Shown here: piece after piece, positions 55,315-64,000 of the stretch
How positions within the stretch are numbered: position 1 is the first letter of the stretch
Layout: the number at the start of each line of letters is the position of its first letter
Source of the DNA: Amblyomma americanum
Taxonomy: Eukaryota; Arthropoda; Arachnida; Ixodida; Ixodidae
Direction: 5' to 3'
Assembly: GCF_052857255.1 (NCBI RefSeq)
Contig: NC_135502.1
Location: 154,325,868 to 154,389,867, forward strand
DNA: 64,000 bases
Notes under the pieces: model-generated
Seen by the model: only the letters and a program-made list of their open reading frames with translations
Databases searched by the model: none
Told to the model about the DNA's origin: nothing
Position numbers and translations under genes: made by a program

Positions 55315-56750
55315 TTCATGGAAACTTATCCTTATGTGCGTGATCAAAGCCTGAAATATTTTTGCCGAAAATATTTATTCGCGAGGTGAGGGCAGTTTGA
55401 ACAGTTAGAAAAGGCGACAAACCAGGCATCCCTCGATAATTAATAAAAAATTAAAATTTTTGGAATACACGTCACCGGTTTTTTTCATAGACGTTTGCAC
55501 AGATAAGGCCTTTCGATATAATACAGAGCATACAGATTTATAGGGCATAATTGTTTTTAGAAACCGAAGCAAAGTATGAAAATGTACGATTTCTGCAGTT
55601 TTTTGTTTTAAATATCAACGTGCCCTCGAAAATTCGGAAATAGCCGTATTGTTTTTCGAGATGTCTAGTACCTATTACAAATGTTACTGGTGATGAAACT
55701 GCATACCTTTAAGTAAAAAGAGGTTCTAATGTTGCAAAAATGGCGTTTTTGCCAGAAACACTCGTTAATTTCAGCCTGACGTAGTTCAAGCAAAAATAAA
55801 AGCTTTACCGGTTTATATTCATTCAATTCTAAATTTTTTATCGAGGTGTTTTTTATTTAAAGCGAGCAAAAAAAATTTAAGTTGAGCTCTTACGCCGCAA
55901 GTTGTTTCGCATCTTAAAGCCTCTTCGCCGCAGAACATGGCACTTGGAATGGCACAACACTTATGGCTAGTAGCGGATTACTTAGGACAGTTTATTTCTA
56001 ATCATTTCTAAATTTTTTATAAAAGTAATTGTTATTTAAAAGGGGAAAATTTCAGAAATGAAAGGCAATAAACTGTTCTCCGTAACACGCTATTGGCCAT
56101 TAGTGTTGTTTCATTCTAGGTGCCATGTTCTACGGCGAAGAGGCGTTAAGAGACGATGCTACTTGTGGGGCGAGAGCTCAACTTGAAAATTCTTTCCTTG
56201 CTTTAAACAAAAATTACCTCGAAAAGATTTGAGAAATGGCTGGTTATAAACTGGTCTACGTAACCCGATATAGGTTGTATGTTTACTTAGACCACCTCAA
56301 AGTCAAATTATCGAGTGCTTGTGGCTCAGAATGCGCTTTTTGCAACTTTAGAATCTTTTTGCATCGATGTACGCCGTTTCATCACTGTAGCATTTGAAAT
56401 ATGTACTAGACACCTAGCAAAATAAAACGGCTATTTCCGAATTTGCACGACCACGTTGATATTTAAAACAAAAAACGACAAACATGGCACCTTCTATACT
56501 TTTCTTCGATTTTTTAAAATATTTGTGCAATATAAATCTGCATGCTCTGATTTATATCGAAAAGCATTATCTGTGCAAATGTCAACGAAAAAAAACAGCT
56601 GAAGTGCTTTCTATAAATTTGAAGTTTTTGTTAATTATTATGCAGTGCCTGGTTTCTCGCCGTTTCTAAACATTCAAACCGCCGTCACCTCACGAATAAT
56701 TTTTTTCTGCACACAACTTCCAGAAAAGGCTTCATAGCCATGTGGGATGC
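55315..56750. mobile_element. 1.4-kb palindromic foldback element
   Basis: The halves meet near 56,010. Matching inverse blocks are, for example, tttgttttaaatatcaacgtg at 55605 against cacgttgatatttaaaacaa at 56453, and ctcttcgccgcagaacatgg against ccatgttctacggcgaagag. Also tatttccgaatt and gcgaggtgagggcagtttga against tcaaaccgccgtcacctcac (about 56680). Arms diverge by perhaps 15-20 percent. No open frame of note lies in it, and the outer ends are blurred. It is probably a large non-autonomous inverted-repeat transposon; superfamily unknown. Confidence 0.75.
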
Positions 56751-58317
56751 TACAATGTGCAATGCTTGACATATCAGCAAATTTCTTTTGCTGTTCATAT
56801 TCATAGCCATAATAAGCATAAATATCCATAATATGAATTACTGAAAGGTGCATGAGCCATTAAAGGACTATAGACACATATATTTATTTTATTGCATCTT
56901 TTCTTTGGTCAAACAATGCGTTAGATAATAAAATACATAAATTATCAGGTGGTATTTGCCTGCAACCGCTGAATAATTTGTAATAAAGTTTCTTCTCTTA
57001 TGCGGTTTTAGATTCATCGACCAAACGACGACTATCGTCAAGTTGATGTTTTGGTCAGATGATAAAACTAGAGCAACTGTAATGCAGTCGCTGATACGTA
57101 GTTTAAATTCAATACGACATTTATTCCAGCCTCTTTCATGGCCTGGAATGACAAAAAATGACCTATCTGAAATTATACAACCAATTTTCATGCCTCTTGT
57201 GAACACCAACATCAAGTCGCAGTCATCGTTCGACTGCTGAAACCGAAACAGCGTCAAGAAATTCAATTATAAATTCTTTAGTGGTCGTACATGTATAGAA
57301 TATCTTACGCACGGTTTGAAAGTCCTTTAAATTTGGATGCCTACTCAGTAATTGATAACGGAAGTGCTGAAAACCACACCAGGTTGATTGAAAGTAGCTT
57401 TTGCATGCATTTTGATGGTGTGTTTACAAACTGTCTATAACCTTCCGAAGATTCACATCTACCCACCAACAATTGCGCTATACATATATAAATGCTTGCT
57501 TTTCGCCCCGCCCCTCCAATGTGTCCCGGAGGGCCACAGCAGTCTTCACTACAGTCTTCATAATACGTTTTGTAGCCTCATCAGCTTTCTCACCCCTATG
57601 AGTGTTAGCTTTTTAATCTCAAATAGATTATACAGATTATACAATGCGAACTATTCCATAAAACCAAACAATGAATCTTTAATCAAACTCCCTCTTCGAG
57701 GAACCAAGTGCCAGTCTACAAAAATTGAGAAGCATGTAGAAAGGAATCATAGAGAGGACTCAGAGACCTATGATCACAGGGGTGTGACTCAGCCTACTGA
57801 TAAAAGAATTCTCTATCGTCTTCTATACGCCCATCTTAGCATCAACATATTAACTTCCTTTTATACATGACAAAATGCCATATGATTCCAAAACAATAGC
57901 ACATAATAGAAAAGTGATGCCATTGTTTTAAGGCCACCTTGAACCATGAAAAAATTGCAGTCTGGAGCTACATGAGTAATGTTAGCACATAACCGTCAGC
58001 TGCCACTATGAACAGCAAGACTAATGCTTGTGCAAATTTCTGGTACTAGGTTAGATAAAATCTACAGAAAATCCTCATTCAACTACACTAGTACCAAATG
58101 ATGCTTACGGGTCTACAAATCCAAACGCAACAGGAGACAATTTTCAAGTCCCAACTTAATCTGAACTGCACTCACCATGTGCAGAGGGCTCAAATTAAAC
58201 TACACCTTAACAAAACTCTATGCATCAAAATTATGTTAAAAGGAATCAAGACATTGCCAGTAGTTCATAGGCACAATTGAAAGAAACGCAATATACCCAG
58301 TTGAAGCAAACACCAGC
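56751..58317. other. AT-rich stretch
   Basis: No recognised repeat. The plus open frame at 57388-57870 (160 codons) has a hydrophobic beginning but no known domain and no splice signals I can tie to it. It may be chance. Confidence 0.35.
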
Positions 58318-58560
58318 CTGTTTCTGGTGTGACCCGGTATAGTGTTTTCTGGTGTCACCATGTGTGGTGTTTCGACCAGACCGGGATCTCCGACAGGGGT
58401 CCCGATGTGGCGTAGTGTGGTGTGCTTTAGTGTGGTCTGCTCTGGTATTCTGTGCTGTGACCCGTATCCTTGATACCTGCTCTGGTGTTCTTCGATATAG
58501 CGTTTCCTGGTGTGCTCGGTGTACCAGTGGGTTTGGTGTCGTGGGTGCACTGTACAATGT
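58318..58560. repeat. Cryptic TGGTGT-rich repeat
   Basis: The motif tggtgt/tagtgt and close variants recur about 15 times at irregular spacing over 240 bp. The minus frame (58781-58236, 181 codons) owes part of its openness to it. Confidence 0.5.
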
Positions 58561-58915
58561 GTTGATAGAGATGCCGAGAGTTTGAACATACTATCGTGAC
58601 CAAAATTTAAAAATCCCTGCGAACGCACGTCAAATGGTGTAAAACGGCAAGCACTCCAGATGTCGAGACAGGTGCACTGACATCCAACAATCTCGCTGCG
58701 CCGGTCTTCAGGGCACGAGCATTTCATCAGATGGCGCCTGCACGCAGTTAGGCATAGTGTGGCACACACTCGCAGTGTCATAATTTTTCACATGATTGTA
58801 CACTGAATCATGCACATAACCACACTATTTCTGTTCTTGCTGAGGATGAAGAGGAACCAAGTGTCGTAAAGAAATAAAAAATGCTCACATTTGCTCAAAA
58901 GCATCGTCAGCTTTA

Positions 58916-59055
58916 TTGGTAGACAAAATTGGCAGTATAGTGCAGATGATGCATCTTTCATCATTGCGTGCACCTTTTCTGACAAAGTCGAATATGTTGC
59001 ATTTCTCTAATAGCAGCTTGACTCCAGCTGTGCAGCCACAATGCCTGAAGAACAG
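58916..59055 (-). other. Possible terminal exon with polyadenylation signal
   Basis: On minus a pyrimidine-flanked acceptor (tgttcttcag, about 59054-59045) leads into sequence open for 52 codons in one frame (HCGCTAGVKLLLEKCN), or ending early as IVAAQLESSCY-stop in another. AATAAAG follows on minus (plus 58912-58918), which would suit a 3' end. No upstream exon was found, so the frame is undecided. Weak evidence of a host gene on the minus strand. Confidence 0.3.
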
Positions 59056-59287
59056 AACAAAATTACGAATTTGTGTGATATACAGTATAATAATCAATGT
59101 GCAAAGACCACTAGCAAATACTGTCATGAAATTTAGCTCAGTGGTGCAAACATATACTACACATTGAATACGACTCGCAATGCCTCTGCAGTAAATGAGA
59201 TGTCTTCTGGTTTATAGTAAATAAATACTACTCACATAAAGCACCCTACTTGCATTCATTTGTTGAAATCAGTTGCTGCATGAGCTA

Positions 59288-59420
59288 GTATTTCACACTT
59301 TCATTCACACAGTGTGACGATGAACACAGATAAGAGAGAAGATGCCGAAAAACGCTTTGAGGTGCCTACACCCTCGCCCCTGCTCGTCATCATGCTGTGT
59401 GAATGGAAGTGTGAATTATT
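59288..59420. repeat. Short inverted repeat
   Basis: tatttcacactttcattcac with acagtgtgacgatga, and its inverse ccattcacacagcatgatgac at about 59388-59420, form arms of about 32 bp with a 60-bp loop. It could be another small foldback. Confidence 0.5.
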
Positions 59421-60477
59421 GCGTTAAGTGTTTTTCTTTTGTATTCATAGCTGACTGCATATATTTACACCACAACTGGGTTCTGCTGCATCATAATCTG
59501 AATTCCTATGATATTTTGGCGTTGCAGCTGATATTGAGCATGACAGTCCTTGTAACACAAAGTCAAGATTTCTGGGAGCATCAACAGTACTCTAGAATTT
59601 CGGGTAGTTTCATTCGTTACCAGAGTCAGAGATTCTAATATTTGGTAACCTAGCGAAATAGTTTTATAAAAAAATTGTACTGCTGCAAAAAATACAAACA
59701 ATTAAGAGAAATAAAGGAATTGGAAAAATGATTAGGAGATGCCCGTAAATATGGGCACAAAAGGAAAAGGAGATAAGATGGAGTTCCCTCTAAAAAAATT
59801 ATTAGATGCGAGTATATTTCAGGTTGACAAAATCAATGTATGAGATCTGTTATGCGCACAGGGTGCAGAACAGTAAAGCACTGGCAGGCTGCCTGTATTT
59901 AGAAGACCATTCCTCTTCATTTCTTGCTATTTTGGCAGCAAAGCATAAAAAGCCGACTGCTGAAATTTATTTTAAGATGAATGCTACATACAAAACGACA
60001 AGGCTGGTATGTTAATGATTCGAAAGGAAACCGTAAACAAGATGCTCTCAACCCTGACACTGCTCAAACCGCAACAGGTGTGCAAAAAAAGCTGCCAGAT
60101 TATTTTTCCTGCTGAATGTATTGAAACCAAAGCTGCCTTAGCGCACATCAGTTTTGTTTAGGTATAACTTGCTATGCGCATCCTGAGCCTCTGGTGCAGT
60201 TCACTGCACAGTTCCTGTAGACACTTGCACACATACAATACCCACAGTAGATTCCGCGTACTGTGCACTGCCCACTATGGTGCCCAGCACTCCCTGTCTT
60301 CCAGTGAGATGCACTTCTTTTGGTGCATCCATGCATTAGGGTTCCAGTTACGAAAAATATCGGAGTTGATTACGAGTTAAGTGAATAAGCTAAACCAGTT
60401 GACTGGTTCTAAGCAGGCAGATCACTTGCAAGACCCGCTTCTCAAAGCAAGGCAAATAACAATAACGGCTTCAGGAC
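59421..60477. other. AT-rich stretch
   Basis: Nothing recognised beyond short open frames. Confidence 0.4.
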
Positions 60478-60568
60478 AATGTAGTGGAGGGCTCCAAATT
60501 AAATTAGACCAAGAGGGATTTTTTAAGCTTCGCCGACACTGTATGGCAGAGCGGCGCCTTTTCCAAAG
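60478..60568 (-). mobile_element. Very old SINE scrap
   Basis: The plus strand reads gtagtggagggctccaaatt, agaccaagagggattttttaa and gcggcgcctt, aligned in order with the inverse SINE body (gtagtggagggctccgga, gacctggggatctttaac, gggcgcctt). Heavily diverged. Confidence 0.55.
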
Positions 60569-61660
60569 TAGCAATGTTTACTGCCACACATATACGTAAC
60601 ACACAAGTCGCATGATCTCTCCCAACATGTATGCAGGAAAGTATTGCACCCGCTTCAAGCCATCTCTACATACCCCACTGGGCCGGCCTTGCTAAGTGGT
60701 AAATAAGTGGCTAAGATATGCTTTGTCATATTGAATGCCGCATAGTATTTTCACCAAGCATGCAGCCAAACTAGCAAAAAAGAGCTCAAGCACACCTATG
60801 CTGGAGTAAAAAGTAGCCAATTTTTTTCTACCTGTAAACTGAAGTAGCCGAAGTAATAACGTGATTTGCAGAACTTTGCATAACAGCTGGACAGGAGAGC
60901 AGAGAAGGTAAGAGGAAATAGGGGCTCATTATGTTGTACTTGATGGACTCTAACAGTCACTTCCATCATGGCATATGTCAGCTAAACAATAGGCCAACTA
61001 GCATTCAATTCAAGCCTGTTTTCATGCGAAATGCTTTCAGTGATGGCTAAAAGTTATAGCATACAAATTTTCATCGTTAAGCAGAGACGACTAGAGGATT
61101 CAAGACGATGGCAAATGTGGCGACAGCCACAAATGCCTATACTGAATCAGCATCATATTGGCCTCAGCACTTAAAATTCAAGCTTCAGGGCAAATGACTG
61201 CTAAGTACAATCAGTCTTCTGTTTCCATGGCATGAGTATTCACTAAAAGTTGTTCATTATGCGTAATTTCACTGATCATGCACTGCCGCACTGCACACAG
61301 AGCCAAGGCTTTTAAGCTGTTTTTATCCTCGCACGAGCTAACAGCACCCATCCATTAACCTCCTGCAAATAAAATTTAACATGAAGACGTCTACAATTAT
61401 TTGGTCTCGTCTTGCATGTTTGTAATTATCCTTTGTTTGTCGGATTTATATTACAAACCACTAACAAACATGAGTCGTAATTCTCACATACACTGATGAA
61501 GTGAGTACATGCCTTTGATATACATACAGCTAAAGCTAACAGTTACCTCTCAGTGCATCTATTTTTCACCTCAGTGAATTATGATACATCACTCCAGCGT
61601 ACAAAAACACGAACGAAGAGGATAGACACCCAGGACAGCAGATATATTTTGTGCGCTAGA
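60569..61660. other. AT-rich stretch
   Basis: No recognised repeat, exon or RNA gene. Confidence 0.4.
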
Positions 61661-61898
61661 ATAATGTCTCATAGTTCTGCCCGGAACCAACTATCCCAGC
61701 CGTTTATGCTTAGCCTTGTGGAGAACCTTTTCCTTGCCTTCCGCTGTCACCTCCTGAGCACTTGCCACTGGAACTGCATTGTACAACTGCTTCTGTTGAC
61801 TAGATGGTAGTGGCAGTCCTCTTGTGAAGTACTGCATCCTTTGCGATTCTCTTCATGGTGTCAGATATTGCCTTCTCTACCTTGAATTCAGATGCACC
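61661..61898 (-). other. Possible minus-strand exon
   Basis: An acceptor tttttctgtag (minus; 61908-61898) leads into an open frame with a good amphipathic stretch, ASEFKVEKAISDTMKRIAKD. It stops after TATTI at about 61805. An overlapping frame (MQYFTRGLPLPSS to KAKHKRLG-stop, minus 61834-61688) looks as coding as the first, as if one frame shift separated them. This suggests the last exon of a real or freshly broken gene. Not identified. Confidence 0.35.
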
Positions 61899-61908
61899 TA
61901 CAGAAAAA

Positions 61909-64000
61909 AGAACACGCGTATAAAAATTCTTTGCCATATTCGCAGCCAGAAATATAACAATTGTATTTGTACACTTCACAGCGGCAGTATGCTTTAACGC
62001 CTGTTGAATTAAGAAAGTAAGAAATGATATCGTTTATTACCAAAACCAGACTTACACCTAGACGTTGATAGCACCACGCAATAGGGGTAGCTCTGATAGC
62101 AGTGTGAAGTACCAAAGGCAACTGTTTGATTTGTATTCTAGAATTTTCAACTTTTACTGCGCAATTAGAGAAAAAAATTGACTTGATCCTTTAAATCGCA
62201 GATTAGTATGTGTAGCAGCAAATACTGACAATAAAAATAGTTGGATCACTGCCAGTGTTTAAATCAACACGCAGTGACTGCTAAGAGTAATTTTCTATTT
62301 ACAGTTCTTGCCCATCCCTTTGTCAAACAAGTCACTAATGCCGGTTGACCTCCAGTAAAGCTAATGTGTCCTCAACATGCTGCCTAGTTAGCAAATTTCT
62401 TGTAGTCAAAATTGAACGAAACATTACTTAACATTTTTTGAACAAGATGCGCATGAGCTATTGATATATTCCAAGGCAAACAACTCAGTGCCTGAGAATA
62501 GTGTTCAACGAGGGGCACACACGCAAATGCTCTGGACTTTCCACTGTTTCCTTATGCAAAGTATTACAGGAGTGCATGGCCTGTGGTGTTCATGCTAAGA
62601 AATACAAAATATAAAAAGAAACAAAACTGATGACCAAAGAAAATTTAGACAAGTGCCGTCAATACACCTTATGTGATACTAGAGACTACAGATTCATATT
62701 GAAGTTGCAAAATTGTCATTTTGAAATTTTGCAAAATGATCAAATTGTCATGAGCTTATTCAGTATGCGTTTTCTTCACACAAATGGTTTCCAGCGGCTC
62801 TGGTGCACTTTAGTTTATTTTTATTACAGTGCCTTTAAAAGAGAGAAATTGGTCAAGGACCACAAAATGGTAATAAGTGTGCATTATCATTATAATTTGC
62901 ATGCTTCATGACTTCTTAACGCAACCTCCCATATGACCCACATGATTTGCTGCAAGAGCAGAATTTCAGTGTGCACCATTCACATTCCATGAAGGACCTG
63001 GCTGCATTTTTCAAGCCTTATACACATTTTCACAATGAAAGTGCCATTGAGCGAGTTTCACAGCAAGCAAAATATGATTTGAACCCTATAGCTCAAGGCA
63101 AGTTTCAAGTGTTCCGTAACAATATGCTTGTAAACATACAACTTCACGTGCCACCACTCAACAAAGTTGCCTTCAGATCTCAGCTTAGGTGTGCACCTAA
63201 AGTGAGGGTGGGGTGCTTAGTTATAACGACCAGTTGTCTCGGCTGGTACATTGTGCTACCTACTTCAATGATGAAGGCTGTGACAAACTATCCTCCAAAA
63301 TCTGACATCTGGCATAAAGGCTGAAAAGCAAAAGCAAATGAAGGACCACTGAGACCTGAAATTCTTCGCTGCTTGCGCAGTTATGCACATTATAAAAAAG
63401 CTGGCAAACGGCACAAAGTTATACTAGTATTTTGGCTGCAGATGCTCGCTCATTTGAGCCTCAGTATCCTAACGAAAGCAACAAAAAAGACATGACTGTT
63501 GAAGAAGGCATAATAAGCGCCGACAAACGCTTATCAGCAGTGAGAAAAACAAATTCTAACCCCTCATAATATTACAAAAGTCATCCAGCGAGGCCACTGT
63601 GTCAGTCATCAACTAAAAAACTATTTACCAAATATACATCGTAAATGCCCAAACTCTACACGAGAGCAAAGCATGCCCTACACTTGTGAAACATATTTGT
63701 GTCACTGTAAGATTTTTGGCAACAGAAGGCCTCATCATTAATGGCATATGCTAAAAATTATGAGAGCACCTAAATGATGCTGTAAAATTTAGAATTCAGC
63801 CTTTCAGTAAACCGTATTTTGTATAGTACCATGAGCACCATCAGAGGACAATGCAAAAATGAAAGGAAAGCTGCCAGCTGTCATGAGGCCTGCCACAAAA
63901 AAAACACACCGAAGAAAAGTGATGCACAAACGAAAAAGAACATGTTGCACTACGCGATGACACAACACAAAATACCAGATGAAAACAGGGCACAACCAAT
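61909..64000. other. AT-rich stretch to the window end
   Basis: No transposon signature. An open frame at 62947-63324 (125 codons) has no domain. The sequence could be intron. Confidence 0.4.

Noticed and set aside
57388..57870. 160-codon plus open frame with a signal-like start
   Set aside because: AT-rich sequence, no recognised domain, no splice or promoter signal, and codon use does not differ from the surroundings by eye.

Overview
This window is eukaryotic and repeat-dense, and is most likely from a hard tick (Ixodidae). It contains at least ten copies or fragments of a tRNA-headed SINE that resembles the Ruka family described from Rhipicephalus. It also has many partial non-LTR retrotransposons, Penelope-like elements with GIY-YIG domains, PIF/Harbinger DNA transposons, palindromic foldbacks and spliced genes with GT-AG introns. 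No rRNA gene, true tRNA gene, CRISPR array or bacterial operon was found. Species assignment is inference.

Layout. 0.4-5.2 kb is an old transposon pile: a foldback, the 3' end of a Tigger/pogo element, and rearranged inverted Penelope-like pieces split by a solo LTR with a 5-bp target duplication. 5.3-6.5 kb is a two-tier tandem array of 120-bp and then 24-bp units. From 14.0 down to 6.7 kb on the minus strand lies a six-exon gene for a BEN-domain protein; its exons join in frame and its introns hold SINEs, a LINE tail and a 0.9-kb Harbinger-like element. 15.1-17.8 kb is a decayed LINE.

18,026-22,916 is the best-preserved element, an apparently complete PIF/Harbinger transposon. It has matched terminal inverted repeats, a TTA target duplication, a four-exon DDE transposase on plus and a convergent four-exon Myb/SANT-like (trihelix) partner on minus, both open. 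Next come a 1.4-kb element with about 420-bp inverted termini (23.2-24.7 kb), a Penelope GIY-YIG fragment, a young SINE, and a 0.9-kb Harbinger-like non-autonomous element (27.2-28.1 kb) with a decayed inverted relative at 34.6-35.4 kb. A Ty3/Gypsy pol fragment lies at 29.4-31.1 kb.

33.2-34.0 kb is a tandem duplication that includes a SINE. 37.3-37.7 kb is an array of GCGACA/TGTCGC hexamers. 38-54.9 kb is a succession of LINE remnants of several lineages: an RNase H-bearing LINE, an EN+CCHC LINE with another LINE inside it, a YSDD LINE, and two more in tandem. SINEs have inserted into two of them, and a Penelope-like element lies at 41.3-42.5 kb. 55.3-56.75 kb is a 1.4-kb palindrome. 57-64 kb is AT-rich and repeat-poor; two possible minus-strand terminal exons lie there, so it may be intron and 3' sequence of an unidentified host gene.

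Only the BEN gene and the two Harbinger genes look like intact coding units. All three have a CRE-like TGACGT motif beside a CACGTGAC-type E-box just upstream of their start codons.
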